From: Nitrobacter sp. Nb-311A
GTDB taxonomy: Bacteria > Pseudomonadota > Alphaproteobacteria > Rhizobiales > Xanthobacteraceae
Direction of reading: 5' to 3'
NCBI RefSeq assembly: GCF_000152905.1
Contig: NZ_AAMY01000004.1
Span: 161,184-225,183 of the forward strand
Length of the DNA stretch: 64,000 nt
In this document: positions 28,550 through 37,874 of the stretch, one piece after another
How positions within the stretch are numbered: the stretch's first letter is position 1
Layout: each line of letters begins with the position of its first letter
The notes under the pieces: generated by a model
What the model was told of the DNA's origin: nothing
The model's database searches: none
What the model saw: the letters and a program-made list of their open reading frames with translations, nothing else
Translations under genes and position numbers: made by a program

Positions 28550-30124
28550 ATGAGGAGTAGAATGAAGAACAGGTTTCTCGTCACGACGGCAGCATTGCTT
28601 GCCAGTGTGAGCTTTGCGTCCGCGCAAAGCATGAGCGGCGATGTTGGCGGCGCGGCGAGTGAAAGGGGAACATCGGCGGGTAGTCATTCCAGAAGCGGAA
28701 CGGGCGGCGGGGAGGGTACTTCCCGTAGCGACGGAATGTCAGAAAGACATGGGTCCGAATCGCGCGAGAGCGGTCGGGCCGAAGGGTACTCCGCACGCGG
28801 TAGCGAATCCAGCCGCGCGCAGCGCGAGGACTCTGGCAGGCACGAGCGTGGCCGAGCCGAAGGCCACCGCGACAGTAGCAAGGGTCAGACAGTTGGCCAG
28901 GGGCGGTCAGAGCGTGACTCCGATCGCGACAATACGCACCGTTCGGAGGAGTCGCGCAGTAAACAGCGTGACCCGAGCAAGGACCGGGCGCAGCAGCGCG
29001 ACCGAAAGGACAAGGATCAGACGGTCGGTCAGAGCAAGCCCGAGCGCGACAATGCAAAGCAGTCGGAAGATCGCACGCATGATACGGGCAAGGCCGACGC
29101 CAAGGCTGACAATAAGTCCAACGGCCATCAAAGCGGATCGTCCGGCATGCAGGGGCAGAGCGCCCAGGACCGGAATTTGAATTCTGGCGTCGATCAAAAC
29201 GCGGCGCAGGGCCAGACCAATACCCAGGGGGGCCAGAGCCAGACCACTGCTGGAATTCAGACCCAGAGCGGCAAGAACGTGACGGCACAACAGCAGACGA
29301 CGCTTCAGCAGTCGGTGCTGCGCGCAAGCAACGCCCCGCGCGTCAACGCGAACTCGATCAATTTTCAGGTTCGCTCCGGTATTGTGGTCCCGTCTAGCGT
29401 AACCGTCGCCTCGGTCTCCACCTATCCGGCGCTGATTGACGTGTTTCCGGCCTACCGCGACAATAGCTTCTTCGTTATGGAGGACGACGTCGTGATTGTC
29501 GATCGCGATCGCCGTATCGTCGATGTGGTTCCCGTCGGCCCGCGCGCGCGCTTCGCCGGCGGTGGTAGCAGCGGTCAAAGTGGCGGGCCCGTCGCCGCAG
29601 TTGACCTGCCGCCCGAGGACATCCGTGTGATCCAGCGCGTGTTGATCGATCGTGGTCTTCTGCACGGAGATGCCGACGGCGTCTGGGGTCCGGCAACCCG
29701 CGAAGCCATCACAGTGTACCAACGTCAACAAGGTATTGCCGTGACAGGCACGATCGACATGCGCACGGTGTCGTCGCTTGGCATTTCCAGTCGGCTGAGC
29801 CAGCAGGCAAACCAGAGCATCCAGTCGCAGTCTTCATCGACCGGCTCTCAAACCTCAACCGGTACCCAGACCACGGCGGGTCAGGGACAAAGCGGTCAGA
29901 TGGGCCAGCCCTCGAACCAGCAGACCGATCAGACGTCGAACCAGAATGCTGGGCAAACGCAAAATCGGGCGTCTTCGACAACGGGCCAGAGCGCGCCCAA
30001 TCAGTCGAACACGACGGGTCAGGCTAAGCAACCTTCGCCGAGCGGAACGACGCCCAATCAACCGGGCGCGAACCAGAGCACGTCTCCGAACTCCTCATCA
30101 GGCTCCGGTTCGAGCGAGAAATAG
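28550..30124 (+). CDS. Secreted DUF1236/peptidoglycan-binding protein with long disordered arms
   Basis: 524 residues. GAGGAGG precedes the ATG at 28550 by seven bases, and a signal peptide follows (RFLVTTAALLASVSFASAQS). Residues about 30-265 are low-complexity Arg/Ser/Asp/Gln-rich sequence. A DUF1236-like segment (PSSVTVASVSTYPALIDVFP and VMEDDVVIVDRDRRIVDVVP) follows. A peptidoglycan-binding domain (VIQRVLIDRGLLHGDADGVW, then PATREAITVYQRQQGI) comes next, and a Gln/Ser/Thr-rich tail ends the protein. It is probably an envelope protein anchored to the cell wall. A good terminator follows. Confidence 0.7.
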   Translation: MRSRMKNRFLVTTAALLASVSFASAQSMSGDVGGAASERGTSAGSHSRSGTGGGEGTSRSDGMSERHGSESRESGRAEGYSARGSESSRAQREDSGRHERGRAEGHRDSSKGQTVGQGRSERDSDRDNTHRSEESRSKQRDPSKDRAQQRDRKDKDQTVGQSKPERDNAKQSEDRTHDTGKADAKADNKSNGHQSGSSGMQGQSAQDRNLNSGVDQNAAQGQTNTQGGQSQTTAGIQTQSGKNVTAQQQTTLQQSVLRASNAPRVNANSINFQVRSGIVVPSSVTVASVSTYPALIDVFPAYRDNSFFVMEDDVVIVDRDRRIVDVVPVGPRARFAGGGSSGQSGGPVAAVDLPPEDIRVIQRVLIDRGLLHGDADGVWGPATREAITVYQRQQGIAVTGTIDMRTVSSLGISSRLSQQANQSIQSQSSSTGSQTSTGTQTTAGQGQSGQMGQPSNQQTDQTSNQNAGQTQNRASSTTGQSAPNQSNTTGQAKQPSPSGTTPNQPGANQSTSPNSSSGSGSSEK

Positions 30125-30160
30125 TTCGGCCATGGCTGTGGGGCTCGAATTGATAGTCAT

Positions 30161-30190
30161 AAAGAGCTCCGCTTCGGCGGGCTCTTTTTT
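30161..30190 (+). terminator. Rho-independent terminator after the DUF1236 gene
   Basis: AAAGAGCTCCGC pairs with GCGGGCTCTTTT around a TTCG loop, and the stem runs into TTTTTT at 30184-30190. Confidence 0.8.
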
Positions 30191-30776
30191 GTGCGGTCTT
30201 TCTTGCCTGTTTGGGCGGACGACCTGTGCGCGGATGGATTGTCGACGAGCCCGAAAATTGCTGACTCCCTGGGCTTTCCGAAGAGGAGAGTGGGGCCATG
30301 GATTGCGTATGCCGCGTCCGCCGTTCGAAAGCTCCGCCAGACACAGACCGCGCAGCGTGGCGCGGCCTGCTCCGACAGTGTCACGTCGTAGCCTAGCGAT
30401 TTGGTGTCGTTACCTCATGGCTCTGAAGATCCCTGGTGTTGCCCGAAAGGACGAATTGGCTTCGCAAGGGCAGAAACCGGAGCAAATCGCGCAGCCATCT
30501 CGCCTTCTCGACCGTACCAGCCCCCACCAGCTCAACTCCCGTCCACACTCTTTGCGCGACTATAGGTAGATGACTCGCCTCTTTCGAGCCCGATCGCTTA
30601 GGAAAATGGCATAATCCCCGCACACGCTAGACGACCGAGTCGGGTCGCCGGCGAACGGCATCGTGGTGGGAAATGCAGAACGTCGGTGGGAAAGCTCCGC
30701 AATCTGTTTCAAGGATGCCGGCAAACAGGTTCAGCATTTCAAGTCATGCGCCGTTGCGGGTGGAGGGAGAGGATTA
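30191..30776. other. Intergenic stretch, no gene; right part duplicated at 55610
   Basis: I see no supportable gene here. The last 87 bases (30690-30776) recur at 55610-55695 with a few changes. The duplicated string includes CAAGGATGCCGGCAAACAGG. It marks the left edge of a segmental duplication that also includes the RTX protease gene; an IS element begins right after it at 30777. Confidence 0.5.
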
Positions 30777-31616
30777 GGCTCAGGACCCATTAATGTTCTT
30801 GGGGAGATGCGTTTGGACTGATTCATTGGCGTTGCTGGGAGACGCCGTGATGTCTGATTTGTTTTTGCTCACCGATGCGCAGATGCGCCGGATCGCACCG
30901 TATTTTCCCTTGTCGCACGGAGTTGCGAGGGTTGATGACCGGCGGGTGATCAGCGGCATCATTTTTGTCATCAGGAACGGGCTGCGCTGGCGCGATGCGC
31001 CGCGTGAGTATGGTCCGCACAAGACCGTCTACAATCGGTTCGTGCGCTGGAGCCGTCTTGGTGTGTTCAACAAGATATTTGCCGAATTGGCTCGCAAGGG
31101 CGGCGCTCCGAAGCGCTTAATGATCGACGCCACCCATTTGAAGGCGCATCGTACCGCCGCAAGCCTTTTAAAAAAGGGCCTGTTCCCCGACGTATCGGAC
31201 GCACCAAGAGCGGTCTGAACTCGAAGCTGCACGCCGTATGCGATGGCCAGGGACGTCCCATCATCATGCTGATCAGCGAAGGTCAGATGAGCGATTACAC
31301 GGGTGCGGCGTCGATGCTCGATGCGCTGCCGCCCGCGAAGCAGTTGCTCGGCGACAAGGGCTACGACGCCGACTGGTTCCGCCAGGCGCTCGCGGTCCGG
31401 GGTATCACGGCCTGCATCCCATCAAGGTCTAACCGCGCAAAGCCGATCGAACATGACCGCGTTCTCTATCGCCAGCGGCACAAGATCGAAAACATGTTCG
31501 GCAGGATCAAGGACTGGCGACGCATCCATACCCGCTACGATCGATGCGCTCATACCTTCATGTCCGCAATCTGCATCGCAGCCGCAGTCATTTTCTGGCT
31601 CTAATCGATGAGTCCC
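30777..31616 (+). mobile_element. IS5-family element (IS427-like group), right end truncated
   Basis: The left end GGCTCAGGACCCATT precedes a transposase gene. At the right, only GAGTCC of the expected inverted end remains (31610-31615) before unrelated sequence. The element appears to have deleted adjacent DNA, because the RTX gene beside it is missing the part present in the second copy. Confidence 0.7.
30850..31604 (+). CDS. IS5-family (IS427 group) transposase, made by -1 frameshift
   Basis: The first frame (30850-31218) gives MSDLFLLTDAQMRRIAPYFP and LRWRDAPREYGPHKTVYNRF with the first catalytic Asp in LMIDATHLKAHRTA. The second frame (through 31604) gives SGLNSKLHAVCDGQGRP, the second Asp in QLLGDKGYDADWF and the Glu in HKIENMFGRIKDWRR. 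The frames overlap at A6GGG (31170-31178). A -1 slip there yields one continuous DDE transposase, as known for this IS group. The catalytic residues are complete, so the enzyme may be functional although its right end is damaged. Confidence 0.82.
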
Positions 31617-31623
31617 TTCCTAG

Positions 31624-32760
31624 GGAACCTCTGAGCAACTCACCTTTTCTGACAAAGGGTGACAGTCGCAACAGGTTTGCGCTTGTGGTGAAGGGTTCTT
31701 TGTTTGCACCTGCCGCGGGCGGCATTCGCCCGGCAACTTCGTCAAGCGGACGCAAGTGTCCTGCGGGCAAGGAATAGGTTTGCGAGCGCGAGCAACGCGA
31801 AGACCTGTGCGCCGTTTTTGGCGATGCCGCGATAGCGAACCTTGCGATAGCCGAACTGGCATTTCACCACCCGGAACACGTGCTCGACCTTGGCGCGGAT
31901 TTTTCCGACGCGGCGATTGCGGCGCCGTTGCGATATCGACAGGGCGCGCCCGGGCTTCGCTTTCGCCTTCACGGCCCACAGAACGCCCGCTGCTTCCGCC
32001 TGTCGTTGTTTGCGGTCGTTGGCATAGCCCTTGTCGCCATATACCGCACGATCATCCTCGCGGATCAGATTGTCCATGACCTTGGCGTCATGCACACTGC
32101 CTGTGGTCACGCCCGCGGTGTGCACGAGCCCGCTTGTCGCATCGACACCGATGTGGGCCTTCATGCCAAAGTACCACTGGTTGCCCTTCTTCGATGAGCG
32201 CATCTCGGGGTCGCGCTTCTGTGCCCTGTTCTTAGTCGATGGCGATGCCGCGATCAGCGTCGCGTCGATGATGGTGCCGCCACGCAGCAGAGCACCGCGG
32301 TTCTCCAGAAACTCTGCAATCGCGACGAATATCACTTCGTCAACTCGTGACGCTCCAGCAGATGCCGGAAGTTCAAGATGGTCGTCTCATCGGGAATTGT
32401 GTCGCGTCCGAGCTCCAGACCCGCGAACGTGCGCATCGAGCAAATGTCGTACAGAACTTCTTCCGCGCCGGGATCAGAGAGGTTATACCACTGCTGCAAG
32501 CAATAAATCCGTAGCATCACGGCCAATGGAAATGGTCGCCGACCGCCGCTCGGACCAGCCTTGGGATAATGCGGCTCGATCAAAGCTTCGAGCGCGACCC
32601 AAGGCACCACGACTGCCATCTCAGCTAAAAACACATCTCGCTTCGTGCGCTTCTTCTTGGCCGCATAACCGAGCGACGCGAAACTCAGCTGGTCCATCCG
32701 AGCGTCTCCCCGAATCAATGATCGAAGAGTGCCATAGTCGCCAAGTTGTTCAGAGCTTCC
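31624..32760 (-). mobile_element. IS5-family insertion sequence with CTAG target duplication
   Basis: A 1137-base element. Its terminal inverted repeats begin GGAACCTCTGAGCAACT (left) and, on the other strand, GGAAGCTCTGAACAACT (right). It is flanked by CTAG at 31620-31623 and 32761-32764, the target duplication typical of the IS5 group. It inserted at the junction of the IS427-like remnant and the RTX gene, so it is the younger of the two insertions. Confidence 0.9.
31742..32718 (-). pseudogene. IS5-family transposase, frameshifted
   Basis: The N-terminal part (32332-32718) reads MDQLSFASLGYAAKKKRTKR through SMRTFAGLELGRDTIPDETT to HLLERHELTK and stops. The rest (31742-32335) continues VIFVAIAEFLENRGALLRGG with the DDE residues in GGTIIDATLIA, AVYGDKGYAND and KIRAKVEHVFRVVK. 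One missing G in AAGGTG (now AAGTG near 32332) accounts for the break. Ends and target duplication are intact, so the element could be mobilised in trans. Confidence 0.8.
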
Positions 32761-34017
32761 CTAGGAAGGTTTGAACCTCGTCGATGCCTTCGTCTGCAAA
32801 TTCAAACACTGGGTCGGCGATCGACTGCACGGCATAGATGTCGTTACCGGTGCCGCCCTGCAGAGTATTTGTCCCTGCGCCGTCCAACAACACGTCGTTT
32901 CCCTCCTGGCCGATCAGATAGTCATTTCCGAGTCCCCCGTCGATACGATCGATACCGCTACCGCCGATCAGTATGTCGTCACCGCCACCCCCCTTCCAGA
33001 TAGTCATTACCTTCCAATCCGTAGAGGCAATCATTGCCACCGGCACCGCGGAGTGAGTTCGCGGCCAGATTGCCCAGGATTTGATCGTTACCGGCGCCAC
33101 CCACAGCGTTCTCGATCAGAGATCGAGGGTCTGCATCAAACAGCAATGCGTTGGCGATGTTACCAGTGGCAAGTTGCGACCCGTCGTAATGCAAGCGGGC
33201 GAGCTGTGCTGATGAGGTCGTAGTCCAGCTCCCTGGCCGCAGATCGACGCTGAGATTTGTCGCGTAGTTGCTGAAATCGTAAGTGTCGCTACCCCCACCG
33301 TCCCAGATCGTGAGCAGAATTCTGTTGCCAGTTGGACGGCCCTGCGCCACACCGTTAACGAACATCTCGCCGGTCGCGCTCCAGGAGTAGACCGTCGCTC
33401 CGGAATTGGTGTTGAAGTTCGCGCCATAAAGGTGCTGAAGCGCCGCAATGTCAAACATCATTAGCGACTCGAGGTTGTCGACGCTCCAACGAAGGACCGG
33501 TAGCTCATTACTGTGTATTCAATTGAATCCCGGCTGACTGGTACCGCAGGATCTTCATGAGCGTGATCGAGCCCGTGCGCGTGCCCAATCTCGTGGATGA
33601 TTGTAAAGTGCGCGTAGTTGCCCCTGACCGGGGCACTATAATAGCCGCTGGAGTTGTTGAACCATGCGTCACCCCCCCCCTCTGGAGCCGGATGTGGGAG
33701 GTATGCCCAGGCCGTGCTAGGTGCATCCGACAATGCAAAGCGGAGATCGGCATGTTGCACAGCCGTTTCTGTAAGCTCCAGGTAATTCAGGTTCGCCACG
33801 GAAGAGAACATTCCCAACGCGATCCGAACAGCGTCCTGCTGTTGGTTGTTCAGAGTTTCGAAGTTGTCCGATGGCTCGCCAATGCCGTAGCCGGAACCGT
33901 AATAGGACGCACTTGTAGGAAAGCTGTAGGTGAGATTGGCGGTCGCCCATTTCACATCGCTAAGAATCCCGTCGATGTAGGCGCTCCGGTTTTCATCGCA
34001 GTCGCAACGGTAGGCAT
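32761..34017 (-). pseudogene. Serralysin-like RTX metalloprotease gene, copy 1, truncated and frameshifted
   Basis: The start GGAGGAACTTTGATG (ATG at 34017) precedes an M10-type protease. It has the zinc motif HEIGHAHGLDH, the Met-turn TVMSYRSF, MMFDIAALQHLYGANF, and RTX calcium-binding nonapeptides such as GGAGNDQIL and GNDYLIGQEGNDVL. The frame breaks at an A4 run near the start, at a TAATGATG junction (about 33461), and at a G6 run near 32992. In copy 1 the poly-G tract near 33671 has nine G and stays in frame. The 3' third is missing: identity with copy 2 ends at 32761, at the IS boundary. Confidence 0.82.
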
Positions 34018-34250
34018 CAAAGTTCCTCCGAGGTTGGGGGCGCGCGTGTGCGGCCTCGACCCGCTCATCGCTGCGCCATCGCGTGGCAGACGGGCGCCTT
34101 CGCGACGAAGTCGTACGGGCGCGGAGCTGTCCAAAGCGGCACCCGAGGGCAGCCGGCGGCAGGATTTCGGGGTGTACTAGCGGTTCCGCAGAGGAACAAA
34201 CCGCTGGCAAGCGGCGTTTTGTTCTTGTTGTTCAACGGAGGAAGTGCCTT

Positions 34251-34487
34251 ATGAAAAAATTCGCCTTAAGCGCGCTCATTGCTCTTGCCGCCACTTCGGC
34301 GCTGGCGCAGACGACCACCGTTCACGAGGAATACTACGTGGTCCGCGACCCAGCGACAAAGAAGTGCAGGATCGTGGACCAGAAGCCGACCACAACGACA
34401 ACCATTGTTGACAATGGAATTTTCAAAACTAGGGCCGAAGCAGAAACCGGCATGAAGACCCTGAAGGTGTGCACGGACACGCACTGA
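34251..34487 (+). CDS. Small secreted two-Cys protein
   Basis: 78 residues. A signal peptide (MKKFALSALIALAATSALAQ) is followed by EEYYVVRDPATKKCRIVDQK, a Thr run (TTTTT), and KTRAEAETGMKTLKVCTDTH. GGAGGAA lies nine bases before the ATG. It is tandem with a paralogue at 34613. The domain of about 55 residues with two cysteines does not match a family I know. A decayed inverted copy lacking the signal peptide is at 25944. Confidence 0.68.
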   Translation: MKKFALSALIALAATSALAQTTTVHEEYYVVRDPATKKCRIVDQKPTTTTTIVDNGIFKTRAEAETGMKTLKVCTDTH

Positions 34488-34612
34488 GATTGCTCCCGTA
34501 GATATGTTCCCCGCCGGTTCGCTCCGGCGGGGCTTTTCATGCGCTTTGTGAACCGGAACGAACGCATGGCCGCAGCGTTCGCTCCTAACCTGCTCAAAAC
34601 CGGAGAGCAATC

Positions 34613-34879
34613 ATGAAGAAGCTGGCCTTATGTACGCTAGCAAGCGCAGCCGCGGTATCCTTCGCACAGGCTGCGGCTGCGTCAGAGGCCCATTACTACG
34701 TCGTCCTCGACACCGCGACGAATAAGTGTGCGATCGCCGACCAGCGGCCGAGCAGCGCGGGCCACACTGTCGACGACAAAATATACTTCAAGACGCGGGC
34801 GGAGGCAGAGACGGGCATGCAGGCCATGAAGGCGTGCAGGGCGGCGCAGGCAAATTCCAGCGAAAACCGGCTGCGCTAA
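34613..34879 (+). CDS. Small secreted two-Cys protein, second of the pair
   Basis: 88 residues with signal peptide MKKLALCTLASAAAVSFAQA and mature domain HYYVVLDTATNKCAIADQRP, then KIYFKTRAEAETGMQAMKAC. It shares the pattern YYVV-D-AT-KC-I-D with the preceding gene, 125 bases upstream, and is the orthologous duplicate of 25557-25817. GAGAGCAATC precedes the ATG. A co-transcribed pair of exported proteins is likely; the role is unknown. Confidence 0.68.
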   Translation: MKKLALCTLASAAAVSFAQAAAASEAHYYVVLDTATNKCAIADQRPSSAGHTVDDKIYFKTRAEAETGMQAMKACRAAQANSSENRLR

Positions 34880-35000
34880 GCGGGCTTAACCACAGCAATA
34901 AAGCTTGAGGCGGCGGAAAGGTGCTACACTTACCGCATGCCAGCCGCACCGAAGAGCGCGCCGACGACACGACTGCTACTGAGGAAGAGACCAAAGCCGA

Positions 35001-35373
35001 GAGCACGCTATCTCGATCTCACCACGGTTAGGGTCAATCTCGTGAAAAAAACAAGGGTGGCCGTTCCGGTGATCGCTATGAAATTCAGTTGAAGCTTTCC
35101 CACTGCTGTCCCGCGGTGATCGCAGACTAGTGCCTTTCGACAACCCGCGGCGTTGACGCAGCTGCCAAGCTGGAGCTGGAATAGGTTCAATTTGCCGGAC
35201 TAGCTCACCCGTGTCAAACCGCGCCATCTACATCGGCAGCGATCAGCATGACCCATCCGACGGTGACGGCGAAGACAAAGACCTCTCGCGTGCGCACTAA
35301 CGCGGGCGCGGCCGTTTCGTTTCTATGCAGCTTCGGCGGCAATGTCGCATTCCTATCGCGATGAACTGCGCGC
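35001..35373. other. Intergenic stretch without a supportable gene
   Basis: Frames on both strands are short and show no family pattern or ribosome binding site. It follows the decayed phage-gene start of copy B. Confidence 0.4.
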
Positions 35374-35838
35374 TCAATCGATAACCCGGTCGGCGGCCCG
35401 CCCGGCCTTTTTATCGGTCAGATAGACCGCCCTTTCGCTGATCTTTTCATTCTTAGCCAGGCGCTCGCACCTGCTTCGAATATCGTCGAGCTCTTCGTCG
35501 GTCAGACGCTCAATCCCGACGAACGAATTTCGCGCCTTGCCCACGCGGATCAGCTCATCCAGCTTGGCCTGAATGGCGGCGCGTGCGGCGGTGCAGATCG
35601 CTTCAGCGGCGTTGCCGTCGTTCTTCTGCCGGAGCACAAAGAGCTTAACATACTGCGGGCTGATGATCTTCACCCGTTGGCCAAGTGCTTCAAACTTACG
35701 AGCCCCGCAGAACGGGCCCGTGCAGGCGTCGACCACGATCGTGCAGCGCTCGACCTGTGCAACAATGTCGAGAAGCTGATCACGCATCACCCGCCGCTCT
35801 AGCACGATGCCATGATGATTGACCCTCTCGACGGTCAT
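35374..35838 (-). pseudogene. Chimeric ORF: IS110 transposase piece joined to iron-permease C-terminus
   Basis: 154 codons. Residues 1 to about 85 match the N-terminal DEDD region of IS110 transposases (EALGQRVKIISPQYVKLFVL, then RQKNDGNAAEAIC). Residues from about 88 (IQAKLDELIRVGKARNSFVG, then IERLTDEELDDIR) match the C-terminal tail of low-affinity iron permease family proteins. Neither parent is complete: the transposase lacks its first residues and its catalytic Ser domain, and the permease lacks its membrane helices. GAAGGAGAA precedes the ATG, so the fusion could be translated. I infer an IS-linked deletion that fused two genes. Confidence 0.6.
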
Positions 35839-35874
35839 TGCAGTTCTCCTTCCTCTTGCAGGCTCTCAGCCTGA

Positions 35875-36236
35875 ATGGTGGAGGGAGAACGTCCATCCCA
35901 ATAGATGGTACGATCGCTATCGCGCGGGCGGGCATTGAGGCGTTGTCAGATCACCGCTCTCGACCGGATCGAGTCTGGAATCGCATCCCGGATGAGGTCC
36001 ACGGCCAGATCATTGGACTGGCGTTGGAACTTCCGGAACTTTCCCTGCGAGAGCTGCGGTGCGCTTTAGCGATGAGAGAAAGTACTTTGTCTCCGAGGCT
36101 TCGGTTTATCGGCTGCTGAAGGCGCACAACCTCATCACTAGTCCGGCCTATGTGGTGATCAAAGCGGCGAATGAGTTCAAGGATAAGACCACTGCCATCA
36201 ATCAGCTCTGGCAGACCGACTTCACCTATCGTCGAT
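35875..36236 (+). pseudogene. IS3-family transposase (OrfB) fragment
   Basis: Fragments in two frames: DGTIAIARAGIEALSDHRSR in one, then RFSDERKYFVSEASVYRLLK and QLWQTDFTY in the other. The last segment is the start of the integrase core with its first Asp. The gene stops there and the remainder is absent. Confidence 0.65.
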
Positions 36237-36254
36237 AGATTCCGGCGTGCTACC

Positions 36255-36554
36255 TCAGTCGCAAACTTGTACGTGGCGGATCCGATAGCCGTAATCATCC
36301 CAATATCGTTTGCGGACCAGTCTGCATTCCATCTCTTCTACGTAGACCGGTTCCGGTGCGTAGTAGACAGGAGGGGGCGGAGCGACATAAACGCGCGGAC
36401 CGGCGAGAGCACTGCCGAGAAGCACCCCGCCGAGGAGTCCGCCAGCTACACCAGCGGCAATTTGGCCGCCGTCGGCCTTTGCTTCAGGAGCGGTTGCGAC
36501 GAGCGAGCCAACGAGGAAGCTGGTCGCAAGGACCGCCGCAGCTAACTTCCTCAT
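36255..36554 (-). CDS. Secreted or lipid-envelope glycine-zipper protein
   Basis: 99 residues. A signal peptide (MRKLAAAVLATSFLVGSLVA, cleaved near AKA) is followed by a glycine-zipper-like helix (GQIAAGVAGGLLGGVLLGSA). A Pro/Tyr-rich linker (VYVAPPPPVYYAPEPVYVEE) and a C-terminal CRLVRKRYWDDYGYRIRHVQ ending in VCD complete it. This architecture is common in small envelope proteins of rhizobia; no precise function is known. The two cysteines may form a disulfide. Confidence 0.7.
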   Translation of the reverse strand: MRKLAAAVLATSFLVGSLVATAPEAKADGGQIAAGVAGGLLGGVLLGSALAGPRVYVAPPPPVYYAPEPVYVEEMECRLVRKRYWDDYGYRIRHVQVCD

Positions 36555-37028
36555 TTATATCTCCGTCTGCTGTGGGCAAATAACAAGGATGACCATCTTT
36601 TAAAACACTTAAAAAACCTTTAGGAAAACAACCTACTCGAGGCTGCTTTTGCCTACCCCTACCAGCATTACACGGTTGTCTTGTGGTTTACTTTGTCGCC
36701 GCCATGCATAGGCCTGCAGGCATGCCGGATGGCTCCGACGTGCGACATAGACCCGCCTCGTGCTGGGGGCTGCTCGGTCAGGAATCGATTGCCGTGCTGT
36801 GCCGCTGCGAAGGCATCGCCGATACAGCTGGTCGAAGGAATTCATTGAAGCGGGCAAGAAGCGGCGGTTGGCGACACGACCCGCGCGGCGACTAGCGACG
36901 AAATGAAGATACTTCGTTGATCAACGCCTCTCACCATGAGGCGCTCGCATTCCGCTTGATAGATTGATTACCTCGCCAGTGGAGGATTTGCGAAGCAGGG
37001 AATGCCGCTTTTTTAGTTCGAGCCTGCT

Positions 37029-37107
37029 TTATAGAGCGTTTTCAAGCGAAGAAGATCCTCGGGCTTGACCCGAGGGTGGGTGCCGGTCGCGTGAAGAAAA
37101 CGCGCCA
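37029..37107. repeat. Dispersed-type palindrome
   Basis: TATAGAGCGTTTTC at the left and GAAGAAAACGCGCCA at the right form outer arms around an inner hairpin CCTCGGGCTTGACCCGAGG. Similar GCGTTTTC...GAAAACGC elements are scattered in genomes of this family, so this piece may be native to the host group and not part of the siderophore cargo. Confidence 0.5.
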
Positions 37108-37346
37108 GATCAATATATCGAGACTTTTCCGTGAAGTTTGAATGGTTCCATGTAGTTTTCAAAATGCCCACTGGGTGCGCATCGCGAAGGCATCATACTT
37201 GGTGCCGAGATCCTGATTGGCAAGGTGGCACCGTCGACTTCGGCACTCAGCAACCGCACGTCATCGACATTACCAATGTTATGGGTGTCGAGCACCCGTG
37301 GGATCGATGCGAAGTTCGATGCGTTCGCGCAAAGGAGCGGCAGCGA

Positions 37347-37874
37347 TCACCGCTGTTCGCGAAAGAGCCTCTTCTGAATGGGTTGGCCTCTGCTCGCCGC
37401 CCCGGCTGAAGGGTTAAGTGACGAAGCCAGTTCATTTTCAACGATGGCGCAACCCTTATCGATCGCAAGTATGAAGATGTCTTTTAAGCCGGTGTCCCTC
37501 ATTATCGCATCGGCGGCATTGAATGAGGACACCACTTTCCACTCCAGGTTTTCGCCTGGTGGCGGTAATCTCTCAGGGGCGAACGCGTAGGCAGCGCGTT
37601 TCGAGCTGTCGTCAGTCACATTATACTCGACGAACTTTTGCAGCCGGTTCATTTCATGCCGCCTTACCGTTTTGCCCAAAAATAAAAGACCAAGCGCAAC
37701 CGCAACGTAGGGCAAGTAATGAGCGTCTAGTCCAAAGGGCGTCCAAGGACCTAGCGCCAAACAGTGATCTACGGCTGATTCGTGACGTTTAGATTTCACG
37801 CGCAGAAATGGATTAGAACGATCGTCGTTCCAGTCCGACCGGCACGGACCGAGCCGTTCCTTTGCCCAAGCCAA
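37347..37874 (-). CDS. Hypothetical membrane-associated protein
   Basis: A 175-codon frame with one hydrophobic helix, HYLPYVAVALGLLFLGKTVR, at about residues 52-72, followed by a soluble domain (NRLQKFVEYNVTDDSSKRAA, LEWKVVSSFNAADAIMRDTG, LKDIFILAIDKGCAIVENEL). The composition looks like a real protein, but I recognise no family and see no good ribosome binding site. A later start at MNRLQKFVEYN is possible. Confidence 0.4.
   Translation of the reverse strand: MAWAKERLGPCRSDWNDDRSNPFLRVKSKRHESAVDHCLALGPWTPFGLDAHYLPYVAVALGLLFLGKTVRRHEMNRLQKFVEYNVTDDSSKRAAYAFAPERLPPPGENLEWKVVSSFNAADAIMRDTGLKDIFILAIDKGCAIVENELASSLNPSAGAASRGQPIQKRLFREQR

Larger units (their letters stand above)
34228..35000 (+). 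repeat. Inverted duplication, copy B of the two-gene secreted-protein module
   Basis: It is the counterpart of 25433-26115 and retains both intact genes. Its right end contains the first 20 or so codons of the phage-like gene found at 25433-25500, so the module was duplicated from that phage-like context. Confidence 0.75.
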
